Under the pieces are notes generated by a model that worked only from the letters and a program-made list of their open reading frames with translations, ran no database searches and was not told the DNA's origin. A DNA stretch of 44,247 bases, taken from the NCBI GenBank assembly GCA_002726245.1, contig PBSM01000327.1, positions 1-44,247 of the forward strand. The letters are read 5' to 3'. This DNA comes from Planctomycetaceae bacterium (lineage in GTDB: Bacteria > Planctomycetota > Planctomycetia > Pirellulales > Pirellulaceae). The position numbers and the translations under genes are program-made. Positions 34,488 through 43,116 of the stretch are shown here, one piece after another (positions within the stretch are counted from its first letter, which is position 1; each line of letters starts with the position of its first letter).

Positions 34488-36323
34488 TTACCCCCTCGAC
34501 TGCCCGGCTGCAAACGCTTTGCGAATCCAGTCACCGCGCGTCGTTGATTCGGTGGGAACGGGCAGGTTGTTTTTCTTCGCCAGGGCGGACCAACGCTTGC
34601 TCAGCTCCTCATGGAGAGACTTGTCGAGCTTTGCCGCATGTCCGGGAAAGGCCTCGAAGTACTGACTGACGATGTGTTTGCCGCGAGCGCCCGGTTTCTT
34701 GGGAGCAGGTTCCAGTCCGTGCAAACCGCCAAGTCCGGCCCACCATTGCATTGCGGTGAAATCGGGGTGACCGGGCGGCACATCGCTGACGTGGATTGTT
34801 GCGCCGCCGTGAGACCAGATCCGTTTCTGCAAGGCTTCGACATTGACCTGCTGGACCGGGACGTTCGCCTCAAGAGCCAGGTCGGCTGCATGACCGGCGG
34901 CTCCGCCCAGCGACATCCAGATCGGTTCCAGACGGATCGCGCAGAAGCCGACGTGGCTCGAACTGCACGCCGTAGGAACGAGCAGATTGCGCAGCTTCCT
35001 GGGAACGATGACTCCGTAGGGAATCTGGTAAGGCGCGACGCCCTTGTAGAATTCGCCAATGTGTTTGCCTCCGATCTTGGGTCCTTCGTGACCGGTCCCA
35101 TGACAGTTGTGGCTGTATTCGCCGAGGGCGATGGAGTCGGGATGCAAGCGGGCGCGGGCGTCGTTGGGCGCGTATGCGGTGTCCGCCTCGGTGTAAACGC
35201 GCAGTCCCACCATGCGGCGGGCTTCGCGCACATAGATCTGCGGTGGGATGTGGCCGGTCTCCGTAAATTCATCACGACAAAGGCCCCAGGTGGCGGCCTC
35301 CTTGCGGAAATCTTCCGGAAGCGCGGGATCGGTCTGCACGAAATGAATCAGGCCGAGTTGCCAGTCGAGATGTTCCTGCATGATACGACGACGCGTGGCG
35401 AGATCGCCGTCGGGGTATTCGCGATTGTGGCCCGGCAGCGAAAGTCGAACGAGCCCTTTCGACACGTCATTGATGTCGTGTTTGCCGTTGGGAAGAATCG
35501 GGAGGTGCGCCTTGAAAACAAACGGTCTACCCGGATAGCCAAAAGCGGAACGGAATTTGCCTGCATTGACCAGCGGAACCAGATCGGCGTAGTTCTTGCG
35601 GTCGTAGTTCTCCGGCACAGGAATCGGAACGCGATTCTCAGGAACCTGCATCATGCAGAGGCGAAAGTTGTAGCCCTGCAACTCGTCATCGGCCGTTTCC
35701 GGCGCGAGCGATTCGCCGTATTCCGACCTGGCTTCGCGTCCCACGCGGTAGGGAACGCCGGCAACTGCCAGTAGATCGCCCTCGTAGCTGGCGTCGATGA
35801 ACATTCGCGCCTGGATTGTGATGGTGGATTTGTCCGGAAGGGAAAAACGCGCAGCGGTGATGGATTGATTCTCCGTCGTAGCGTCGATCAGCCGACGTTC
35901 GTTTATCACGGTGATCGTTGGTTTCTCCGCGAGCATTTTTTTGAAAATCATGAGGTTGACCGAGGGCTCGCCATGCGTTCCTCGCCACGAATCGCGAACC
36001 TGCTCTGAATCCTCTCCGTAGGTTTTCTGGTAATGCTCCAACACCCGTTGGCTGAATTGTAGGAATGGCCCGTGCAGAGATTCGAAGCTGTGAAAATCCG
36101 AATGCGAAAGACCGTGCGTGGTCAGCCCGCCGATTCGTGCGGTCGGCTCGATCAGCAACACTTCGCGATCACCATCCGCTGCCGCCAAAGCGGCGGCGAT
36201 TCCAGCCGGGGTCGCGCCGTAGATCGCGACATCCGCTTTTTCCGCGGCGTCGCAATCGGACACAAGCCGGCAAAGCAGGACGCCGGTGACGAGGAATAAG
36301 GAGACGGTTGTTCTTACATTCAT
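34488..36323 (-). CDS. Exported FAD-dependent oxidoreductase (FAD_oxidored family)
   Basis: ATG 36323 begins a signal peptide (MNVRTTVSLFLVTGVLLCRL); the 158 codons of open frame before it contain the FG-GAP remnant in another frame and are not part of this gene. The 611-residue protein opens with a FAD-binding Rossmann motif (ADVAIYGATPAGIAAALAAA, RIGGLTTHGLSHSD), typical of planctomycete FAD_oxidored proteins. Later motifs are FIDASYEGDLLAVAGVPY, ARRMVGLRVYTE, NLLVPTACSSSHVGFCAIRL and EPIWMSLGGAAGHAADLA. Members are thought to oxidise sugars or related alcohols, but substrates are rarely known. It faces the nitrilase-family gene tail to tail. Confidence 0.9.
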   Translation of the reverse strand: MNVRTTVSLFLVTGVLLCRLVSDCDAAEKADVAIYGATPAGIAAALAAADGDREVLLIEPTARIGGLTTHGLSHSDFHSFESLHGPFLQFSQRVLEHYQKTYGEDSEQVRDSWRGTHGEPSVNLMIFKKMLAEKPTITVINERRLIDATTENQSITAARFSLPDKSTITIQARMFIDASYEGDLLAVAGVPYRVGREARSEYGESLAPETADDELQGYNFRLCMMQVPENRVPIPVPENYDRKNYADLVPLVNAGKFRSAFGYPGRPFVFKAHLPILPNGKHDINDVSKGLVRLSLPGHNREYPDGDLATRRRIMQEHLDWQLGLIHFVQTDPALPEDFRKEAATWGLCRDEFTETGHIPPQIYVREARRMVGLRVYTEADTAYAPNDARARLHPDSIALGEYSHNCHGTGHEGPKIGGKHIGEFYKGVAPYQIPYGVIVPRKLRNLLVPTACSSSHVGFCAIRLEPIWMSLGGAAGHAADLALEANVPVQQVNVEALQKRIWSHGGATIHVSDVPPGHPDFTAMQWWAGLGGLHGLEPAPKKPGARGKHIVSQYFEAFPGHAAKLDKSLHEELSKRWSALAKKNNLPVPTESTTRGDWIRKAFAAGQSRG

Positions 36324-36378
36324 ACAATTTGACCTTGTTGTCTCAGGGATTCGCGAAGCTCTTTCGGGGCGCCAACCT

Positions 36379-36597
36379 TCATCCTTGGCCAAGGCGCTTG
36401 CATTCGTCCTTCCCGGGGTTGATATGAACAAATACACTCCCACTTTCTTCAAAGGGCGCCACGATATCCAACCGTCCGCCATTGATATCCGCCAGTTTAA
36501 TGCCATCGGCCCCGCTGGTGCCTGAATGAATGGTATGCATCTCCCAATCCCCTCCCGAGCTACGGAGAAATTCAGCATGTCCCTTGCTCGGCTGCAT
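36379..36597 (-). pseudogene. Remnant of an FG-GAP/VCBS protein gene
   Basis: The frame reads WEMHTIHSGTSGADGIKLAD, INGGRLDIVAPFEESG and SVFVHINPGKDECKRLGQG before a stop. It matches the opening of the intact FG-GAP protein at 24181 (WKRHTIDA...GADGVRLADVNGDG, then EEGGAVAVYLNPGPDK). The calcium loop has lost two residues (NGG for NGDGH-type), there is no signal peptide, and five further repeats are missing. It is the front end of a former paralogue of the 24181 gene. Confidence 0.8.
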
Positions 36598-36748
36598 CTG
36601 CGCCGATCGAAATCAGGGGCAAATCGGTTTGGTTTGGCCCAGCGGATGCCTGGAGTGTTGCAAGGGCGGAGTCCGTGGCACATGATCGATTCCGTTGCCC
36701 GGCCGGAATTCGCGACGCAACGTTGTTGATTCGAGTCCAGTGGCCTAA

Positions 36749-36788
36749 GCTTCCAGCATGCAATGGTTTCGGCGCGCAAGCTGGAAGC
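36749..36788. repeat. Intergenic hairpin upstream of the sialidase gene
   Basis: GCTTCCAGC (36749-36757) and its exact complement GCTGGAAGC (36780-36788) pair around a 22-base spacer; the stem extends to 13 bases with one mismatch. It lies 39 bases before the start codon of the next gene and lacks a T-run. Confidence 0.7.
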
Positions 36789-36827
36789 ATACGTCACTTA
36801 ACTCCGGGACGATCCAGAGGACGCGAC

Positions 36828-38045
36828 ATGCGACTAACAAGATTCCGATTTGCTGGTTCGATTGTGATTTCGCTTCTGGCGATCGCGCAGGGAGTTCGCG
36901 CGGAACCAGGCGACGGGCCGTCGGTGACAGCCATCGAGCACAAGCGCCGGACGATCTACCATTCTCCGGAGTCGCCGGGCTTCACATGTTGGACCGGGAT
37001 CTGGGCGATGCCAGATGAATCACTGATGCTCGCCTTCACGCAGGCGACGGGACCGCTGGAAGGACGCGCGAAAGCGCCACCGGAAATTCGGCGGCGGCTC
37101 AACTGGCCGCCCGCCGGTCGTGAGAATTACGACATGACGGGGCTCGATCTCAGCAATGTCTATCTGACGTCGCGCGATCACGGGGAGACATGGAAGAAGG
37201 TCAGTGAAGACAACTTCCGCTCCTGTATGAACGGTGCCGCCGCACATCGAGCCGAGTTGGCATTACCCGATGGAACTCTGTTGCGGAGTGTCTGGGGTCG
37301 ATACTTGCCCTACGATGATCCGCCTGTGCCGCAGACGGGATTGTTCCAGCGTTCGCGCGATGGTTCAAAGACATGGCAACCGTACAAGGTTTTTCTCGAC
37401 CCGGAAAAACACACAATGTTTGTCTCGAGGCTCAAACGACTCAGCGATGGTCGGCTGCTGGCGATTGGAGGACTGGCGAACGTCCCCGCGAACAATCGGC
37501 TCTCACGATACGAGTTAAGCGCCAGACAATATCCGGCTATGCTGGTCTCAAAGGACAACGCACGAACCTGGAGCGAGCCAATTGCCGTGGTGCCGCCCGA
37601 TCATGCCGAGAACTGGGGTGGCGAAGAGTTTGACGTCGCCGAGCTGGAAAGCGGCGATTTGTTGTGTGTCTACCGTCGTATTGACCCAGCGTCGGCCAAA
37701 AGGCGTGAAGTTCGCTGGCAAGGACGGTTGAAGAAGCGGGGTGACACATGGCTTCCTCGGAAAGTGGAACCGGCCCCGTTTCCACACAGCGGGCATCCGA
37801 ATCTGTTGGCCACCCGTGAAGGACTCGTGCTGCATATCGCAACGACAGGGATTCACTGGACCAACGATGACGGGCGCACCTGGCATCGGCTTGATGTCCC
37901 CGCTACCGCCTACTATCCTGACAGCATTCAGGGCCCGGATGGTCGAATATACATCTCCGCGCATGTCGGTGGCGACAACGCCTATGGGTCAGTCGACCAA
38001 TCGATCACATTGGATACGTTTCGATTGCAGCTCTCTCCTCGCTAA
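36828..38045 (+). CDS. Exported sialidase-like (Asp-box) protein
   Basis: ATG 36828 has AGAGG at 36816-36820 and gives a signal peptide (MRLTRFRFAGSIVISLLAIA...VRA). The 405-residue protein is a single propeller of the BNR/sialidase type with Asp boxes SRDHGETW, SRDGSKTW, SKDNARTW and TNDDGRTW at regular spacing and an ESLMLAFTQATGPLEGRA region near the first blade. Length and layout fit an exo-sialidase-like enzyme; without the catalytic Arg triad clearly assigned, I call only the fold. The next plus-strand gene starts 149 bases later. Confidence 0.85.
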   Translation: MRLTRFRFAGSIVISLLAIAQGVRAEPGDGPSVTAIEHKRRTIYHSPESPGFTCWTGIWAMPDESLMLAFTQATGPLEGRAKAPPEIRRRLNWPPAGRENYDMTGLDLSNVYLTSRDHGETWKKVSEDNFRSCMNGAAAHRAELALPDGTLLRSVWGRYLPYDDPPVPQTGLFQRSRDGSKTWQPYKVFLDPEKHTMFVSRLKRLSDGRLLAIGGLANVPANNRLSRYELSARQYPAMLVSKDNARTWSEPIAVVPPDHAENWGGEEFDVAELESGDLLCVYRRIDPASAKRREVRWQGRLKKRGDTWLPRKVEPAPFPHSGHPNLLATREGLVLHIATTGIHWTNDDGRTWHRLDVPATAYYPDSIQGPDGRIYISAHVGGDNAYGSVDQSITLDTFRLQLSPR

Positions 38046-38194
38046 CCTGCGATACAGCTGCGCCCGCAACGTGTTCCGCCTTGCCGCTCGCTACGGCAGA
38101 ATCGCGCTCGAGCCACTGGAGGATTTGGAATCAGGCTGATTTCAGGATTCCTGTTCGACGATGTACTCGGCATTACCACGGAAAGGAACTGCGA

Positions 38195-39844
38195 ATGAAG
38201 CTCACACAGAACCTGGCTGTCGGATGCGTTTGTTTCCTGCTAGTGCAGAGTGCAGCGCGGGCAGCCGATCCAGATCTGATTGGTCACTGGAAGCTGACGT
38301 CAGACGCAGAGGATTCTTCGTCACACGGCCATTCCAGCTCGAGTCACGGCGTCGACGTGTCTTCGGAAGGCGGTCGGTTCGATGGACGCTCAAGTCATAT
38401 CAAGGTGACCAGCGCAAAGACGTTGCAACTGGGGAGTCGGCCCTTCTCGATCGCATTGTGGGTCAACACGGAGGAGAAGCTGGACGATGTCCTCGGGGAT
38501 CTGATCAGCAAGTACGATCCGGCCAGCCGCACCGGATTCAATCTCAGCATTCAGAATTCCTGCGTCACGTCGGCACAGGCGAACTATCGGCACCTGCACT
38601 TTGGAATTGACGCCGGCACAATCGATCGGCAATGGACGGACGCCGGTCGTCCCGGAAACAACCTGCTGGTCTTTGCGTTGTGTGTATTCAAGGGGCAGCT
38701 CTATGCCGGGACGTTCGAACATGGCAAGGAGGAGACGGGTCGTCTTTACCGTTATGACGGGGAGCAGCGATGGGTCGACTGCGGCAGTCCGGACAAATCC
38801 AACACCGTCAGTTCGCTGGTCGTCTACGAAGGCAATCTCTACGTCGGCAGCCACCGATACTTGTCCAAAGGATCGGCGCTGACCGAGTCACCGAACGAGG
38901 TTCCTGGTGGCAGGATCTATCGATACGAAGGCCCGGGCCGATTTGTCGATTGCGGCAAGCTGCAGAACGACGAGACGGGCGAATCCTTCACGGTCGGCGG
39001 AATGGTGGTTTATCAGGGCGAGCTCTACGCCGGTGTGTCGAAGCATCCCGGGAAGGGCCTGTACCGCTACGCGGCGGGACAGCAGTGGCAATACCTTGGC
39101 CATCCCGGACACCGCGTGACCAATCCCGTGGTTTACAACGGCAAGATGTATTTCTGCTCTCTGGACGGCGGCAACGTGACGCGCTATGAGGGTGACTCGA
39201 AGTTTGTCGACGTCGGCCATCCGCCGGACGTGACGCAGACATACGGTTTCGCGGTCCATCGGGGAGAGCTGTATGTGTCGAGCTGGCCGAACGGCGAAGT
39301 GTTCCGGTACGACGGCGATCGTTCCTGGATTCGTTCGGGCCGCCTGGGCGAAGAGAAGGAAGTGATGGGGATGGCGGTGTACAACGGCAAGCTTTATGCC
39401 GGAACATTGCCGCTTGCGCAGGTCTATCGCTACGACGGCGGCGCCGACTGGTTCAACACCGGCCAGTTGGATCGGACGCCGGACGTGAAGTATCGCCGCG
39501 CGTGGACGATGGCGGTCTACCAGGGCAGACTCTTCTGCAGCACGCTGCCCTCCGGACATGTGTTCTCGATCGAAGCGGGAAAGAGCGTCACGCACGACCA
39601 CGCGCTGCCGTCCGGCTGGGTCCACGTGACAGCCGTGCGCGACGTGGATCGACTGAAGTTGTACGTGAACGGCAAACTCGCGGCCGAATCAGGCACGTTC
39701 AACGCAACCAGTCACGACATCGCCAACGACCGTCCGTTGTTGATTGGATTCGGGGCGCAGGACTACTTCAACGGCAAGCTCAAGGATGTGCGACTTTACC
39801 GCCGGGCGCTGACCACTAAAGAGATTTCCGAACTGGTGAAGTGA
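38195..39844 (+). CDS. LamG domain interrupted by a seven-repeat propeller, exported
   Basis: ATG 38195 has AAGGA at 38183-38187 and a signal peptide (MKLTQNLAVGCVCFLLVQSA...RA). The 549-residue protein starts with the first half of a LamG/concanavalin-like domain (LIGHWKLTSDAEDSS, RFDGRSSHIKVTSAKT, RPFSIALWVNTEEK; about 28-120). Seven repeats follow (about 140-465) of the form VYxGxLYxG...VYRYDG...W...G, which should make a seven-bladed propeller. The second half of the LamG domain closes the protein (GWVHVTAVRDVDRLKLYVNG, LLIGFGAQDYFNGKLKDVRL, YRRALTTKEISEL; about 475-549). The propeller is therefore inserted in a LamG loop. A surface-binding role is likely; no catalytic motif is seen. Confidence 0.85.
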   Translation: MKLTQNLAVGCVCFLLVQSAARAADPDLIGHWKLTSDAEDSSSHGHSSSSHGVDVSSEGGRFDGRSSHIKVTSAKTLQLGSRPFSIALWVNTEEKLDDVLGDLISKYDPASRTGFNLSIQNSCVTSAQANYRHLHFGIDAGTIDRQWTDAGRPGNNLLVFALCVFKGQLYAGTFEHGKEETGRLYRYDGEQRWVDCGSPDKSNTVSSLVVYEGNLYVGSHRYLSKGSALTESPNEVPGGRIYRYEGPGRFVDCGKLQNDETGESFTVGGMVVYQGELYAGVSKHPGKGLYRYAAGQQWQYLGHPGHRVTNPVVYNGKMYFCSLDGGNVTRYEGDSKFVDVGHPPDVTQTYGFAVHRGELYVSSWPNGEVFRYDGDRSWIRSGRLGEEKEVMGMAVYNGKLYAGTLPLAQVYRYDGGADWFNTGQLDRTPDVKYRRAWTMAVYQGRLFCSTLPSGHVFSIEAGKSVTHDHALPSGWVHVTAVRDVDRLKLYVNGKLAAESGTFNATSHDIANDRPLLIGFGAQDYFNGKLKDVRLYRRALTTKEISELVK

Positions 39845-40013
39845 TGGACGCGTACCGGTTCAGTTCAGCCTGCGCCCCGAAACAGGAAAGACCGGAGAAT
39901 TCACAACCGGACTGACCGTCGCCAATGGCGTCATGACGGCCAACGCCGACATCGCGAAAAACGGCCTTCTGGAAATAGAACTGCTCGACGCGAGTAGCGT
40001 GATAAAGAAATGA
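39840..40013 (+). pseudogene. Remnant of the C-terminal beta-sandwich module
   Basis: Between the LamG/propeller gene and the next propeller gene, one frame reads VPVQFSLRPETGKTGEFTTG, LTVANGVMTANADIAKNGLL and EIELLDASSVIKK, then stops with ATGA overlapping the start of the next gene. The EIELLDASSVI segment matches VEALDADGKVI of the module at 31120-31437 and VELLDDRSNVL of the following gene, and GEFTTG...ANADI matches its strand before that. Only the first half of the module is left and no start is present. Confidence 0.65.
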
Positions 40014-41596
40014 ACCGGACAATGACTCGCTACCTTCTAATCCTGACCACGCTCTCATTAACGATCGTCTCTCCTAGTTTCAGTCAGGATGCTCACCAAT
40101 CGCGCGACGGTAATCGTCCGCTGCCGTTTCTGATGGCGGCTGACTTTGAAGACTTGAACCTCGTGGCGTGGCGTGTTGAGCAGGGTGCGCAAGATGCAGC
40201 CAATCCGCTCTTGGAACCGGAAATGCCGTGGGACGAAGGAGGCATTTTCTCGCACGGCACTGTCCTGCGCGATCCGATTGACGGCAAGTGGAAAGCGTGG
40301 CAGATATCAACCCCACTGTCCGAACAGAAGGGTCCGTCGCGCACGTGGAAACAGCTTCGTCGACTGACCTATCTGGAAAGTGCTGACGGAGTTCATTGGA
40401 ACCGGCCGAAGCTCCCCTTTGTATCCTGGGAAGGACATGAACAGACGAATATCCTGATGGAATCATGGGCGTCCTATGCTTCGGTTAACATCGCCCCGAA
40501 CCGACCGTGGCCGTACGAGATGTTTGTCTTTCTCGGTCCGACGCTGTACGACATGGGTTCGGGAGTCATCGAAGGTCTGCCGCTCCCTGACGGCAAGAAC
40601 CAACATCCCTACGGTCTTTACCGTTTTCGATCGAAGGATGGCAAAGCATGGAAGGCGATTGAGGGCCCGATCAACTTTCGCACCGCGGACAGTTGTTTCC
40701 TGTATCGCGCCAACGACGACCAATACGTTGCCTTTCATAAGACGGAAAGGTCCGCATTTCCTGGTGGCGTGACTCCCTGGGACATCGGCGACGGCGTGGT
40801 ACGTTTGATTGGTCGTCGAACGAGCAAAGACGGCTCGACGTGGAGCGATCCGACGCAGCTGGTCATGACGCCGGATTGGCGCGACTCCGCCGACACGCAA
40901 TTCATGGAACTCTGCCCGCTCGCCGTTCCCGGTGGATATGTGGCCACCGTGACCGTTTACCACAATTTCTCACAACGTATCGATCTTCAATGGGCCGCCT
41001 CGCGCGACGGTATCACGTGGTGGCGACCCGGTCGTGAGCCGTCGCTGCCCAATCCACCGGTGGGTGATTACGGTGGTGGGATGATCTGGCCGATGCAGAC
41101 TCCGATTGTCGACGACCAAAAACTCTACGTTTACTACAGTGGTAACGAGTCCCTGCACGGTGACTTGTTTAATACGAAAGACTCTGGTCCGCGCAGGCTC
41201 AAGGCAAGCGGCGATTTTGTGAGTCGGCTGTCCTCTTCGTTGCCAAACTACGGGGCACTCTGTCGAGCGGCGTGGACAAGGGACCGACTTTGGGCATTGA
41301 CGACGGCAATCGGCGGGCCGTATGTCGGCACCGCGACGACCCGGCGGCAGCAACTCGCAGGAAAGAAACTGCGCGTCAACGTCACGACTCGATCCCGCGG
41401 TGAACTGCGTGTTGAATTGCTCGACGACCGCAGCAACGTGCTTCCCGGTTTCTCTCGAAACGACTGCCATTCGATCCAAGGCGATCATCACGCGAAGCCC
41501 GTGAGCTGGTCAGGTGGAACAGAAGCGCCGCCGTCCGCCAGCAAAGTACGTTTTGTGTTGAAACGGGCCTTCCTCTACGGATTTGGCATCGAATGA
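40010..41596 (+). CDS. Exported propeller protein with C-terminal beta-sandwich module
   Basis: Start ATG 40010 (or 40022) gives a signal peptide (MTRYLLILTTLSLTIVSPSF). The ATG overlaps the stop of the module remnant. The 528-residue protein has a GH43/sialidase-like propeller (GTVLRDPIDGKWKAWQIST, LESADGVHWNRP, RFRSKDGKAWKAIEG, RTSKDGSTWSDP, ASRDGITWWRPG, DDQKLYVYYSGNESLHG). From about 434 it carries the C-terminal module (LRVELLDDRSNVLPGFSRND, VRFVLKRAFLYGF), the most divergent of the three copies in the window. Predicted glycan-active, substrate unknown. Its stop lies 26 bases from the end of the convergent sialidase gene. Confidence 0.8.
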   Translation: MNRTMTRYLLILTTLSLTIVSPSFSQDAHQSRDGNRPLPFLMAADFEDLNLVAWRVEQGAQDAANPLLEPEMPWDEGGIFSHGTVLRDPIDGKWKAWQISTPLSEQKGPSRTWKQLRRLTYLESADGVHWNRPKLPFVSWEGHEQTNILMESWASYASVNIAPNRPWPYEMFVFLGPTLYDMGSGVIEGLPLPDGKNQHPYGLYRFRSKDGKAWKAIEGPINFRTADSCFLYRANDDQYVAFHKTERSAFPGGVTPWDIGDGVVRLIGRRTSKDGSTWSDPTQLVMTPDWRDSADTQFMELCPLAVPGGYVATVTVYHNFSQRIDLQWAASRDGITWWRPGREPSLPNPPVGDYGGGMIWPMQTPIVDDQKLYVYYSGNESLHGDLFNTKDSGPRRLKASGDFVSRLSSSLPNYGALCRAAWTRDRLWALTTAIGGPYVGTATTRRQQLAGKKLRVNVTTRSRGELRVELLDDRSNVLPGFSRNDCHSIQGDHHAKPVSWSGGTEAPPSASKVRFVLKRAFLYGFGIE

Positions 41597-41622
41597 GACT
41601 CGAAGCAACCGAGGTAACGCGA

Positions 41623-42900
41623 CTACACGCGTCCATACAGCCAATCCATTGAAACAATTTTCACCTTTGTTGCGTGCTGCTTCGCGAGCTCTCCTGTTCC
41701 CAATCCATAGTCATACGCGAATGTCACCTCGTCCTTGGCAATTGCGATCGTTGGATAACAGACGCGCACACAACCCGGAGCATGCGGATAGCGGGCGCGA
41801 TCAGCAGGTTGAAGGTAGGCATACTTTTCCATGCGATAGACTTCCGGCTCACCGCGTGGTGGTTCGATCCGTACCCGATCGTCGAGCGATTCAAGATTGC
41901 GGAAGTGAGTCCAGGTCTTACCCTCATCCTTTGAAATCGCTGTCGAGAGACGGTGGCGGTTCAGCCCGGTAAGCATTTCTTCGGTTGACGTTTGATTCCA
42001 GGCCACCAGAAGGTCTTTCGTCGACGGGATTCGCATCAGCGTGCTCGGAGCATAGGAACTGGCCAACTGGACGGGTTTTGGCGTTGTCCAGGAGATCCCC
42101 TGATCATCCGAAATGCTTTGATACGGTCGTCCCAACTCCGTTCGCCCAAACATCAATAAGGTTCCGTCGGACAATTCTTCGACAACGGTTTCCTCAAAAT
42201 GTGTGTAACCGCGACGTCCACGATCAAGAAAGACAAGCAACTCGCTGAGGCTGCGCTGCCAGGTTTGGCCTTCATCGTCACTGTAGTAAACCCAGCTATA
42301 GCAGAGATTGTTACTCTCATCTTCCGAATTCCCGCCGGTATATGGGCTGATCCATTTCATCACCGGAACGATGATCCGCCCGGTACTCAGGACTCGCGCG
42401 GCCTGAGTTCGACAGACGGCAAAAATCGGATCGATCGCCGTTTCTTTGGACCACGTCTTTCCGTTGTCATCCGACGTGCGGAAGAGCACCGTTCCGTCTC
42501 GCCCAGGACGTGAGATTGGTCCGCCGTGGACCATGCCCAATCGTCCTGATTTCAGATGTAAGATACTGAGATGAGGTGTATCGTGCGCCAGGCGTATGGC
42601 CGATCCATCGGTCTGCTTCACCGCGACCGTCTGGCTCCAAGTCCGCCCGTGATCGTTCGAGGACTTTTTGACCAGATGAGACTTTTCACCGAACAGTAAC
42701 CAGTAGCGACGATCCTCAAGTCGCTTGAGTACGGATTCCTGGACACCGGACCTAGGAGCGATCGCGATTCCTTCAAACAGGACACCAGGTTCATTCTTTG
42801 ACGTGGTAGCTCCCTCCAGGTTTAGATTCCGGAACCCCAGGGCCCCAACACCGGCAATCCCCAATGTTGACATCACAAATTCACGTCGCGTTTTAAGCAT
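41623..42900 (-). CDS. Tat-exported sialidase-like protein
   Basis: ATG 42900 places a twin-arginine-like signal at the very start (MLKTRREFVMSTLGIAGVGA) and has GGAAGGA upstream; the longer frame to 42990 is not supported. The 425-residue protein is a BNR-type propeller with five Asp boxes: SNDHGRTW, SDDNGKTW, SDDEGQTW, SDDQGISW and SKDEGKTW. Export by Tat, unlike the Sec signals of the other sialidase-like proteins here, suggests it folds with a cofactor or metal before export, or simply reflects ancestry. It is divergent from the Gfo/Idh/MocA gene (216-base gap). Confidence 0.87.
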   Translation of the reverse strand: MLKTRREFVMSTLGIAGVGALGFRNLNLEGATTSKNEPGVLFEGIAIAPRSGVQESVLKRLEDRRYWLLFGEKSHLVKKSSNDHGRTWSQTVAVKQTDGSAIRLAHDTPHLSILHLKSGRLGMVHGGPISRPGRDGTVLFRTSDDNGKTWSKETAIDPIFAVCRTQAARVLSTGRIIVPVMKWISPYTGGNSEDESNNLCYSWVYYSDDEGQTWQRSLSELLVFLDRGRRGYTHFEETVVEELSDGTLLMFGRTELGRPYQSISDDQGISWTTPKPVQLASSYAPSTLMRIPSTKDLLVAWNQTSTEEMLTGLNRHRLSTAISKDEGKTWTHFRNLESLDDRVRIEPPRGEPEVYRMEKYAYLQPADRARYPHAPGCVRVCYPTIAIAKDEVTFAYDYGLGTGELAKQHATKVKIVSMDWLYGRV

Positions 42901-43116
42901 GAGGGGATTTTCCTTCCAACTTTGACTGGGTTGCGTGGAGAATCTCATCGCGTCGTTCAATACCGTACTGCAACGATCGTTTGACGACAAACCAAATCAT
43001 CGCAGCCCGACGGCGCCGACGCCCTTCGCCGTGCGGATTCGTGATGTGTCAGAATTCATAGTGGCATCTGTATAATCAGGGACACGCCGATTCTTGCATC
43101 ATGGGAGACTGTCCAT

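Larger units (their letters stand above)
36324..36827. other. Divergent intergenic region holding a gene remnant and a hairpin
   Basis: This 504-base stretch between the FAD oxidoreductase and the sialidase at 36828 contains the FG-GAP remnant (36379-36597, minus) and a hairpin (36749-36788), listed separately. AGAGG at 36816-36820 is the likely ribosome binding site of the sialidase gene. Otherwise nothing is recognised. Confidence 0.6.

Noticed and set aside
34611..35774. 387-codon plus-strand open frame antisense to the FAD oxidoreductase
   Set aside because: The minus strand holds a full FAD-binding motif and family landmarks; the plus-strand product has none.
36324..36797. Upstream extension of the FAD oxidoreductase frame to 36797
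   Set aside because: The extension crosses a hairpin and an FG-GAP remnant in another frame, and the signal peptide starts only at 36323.
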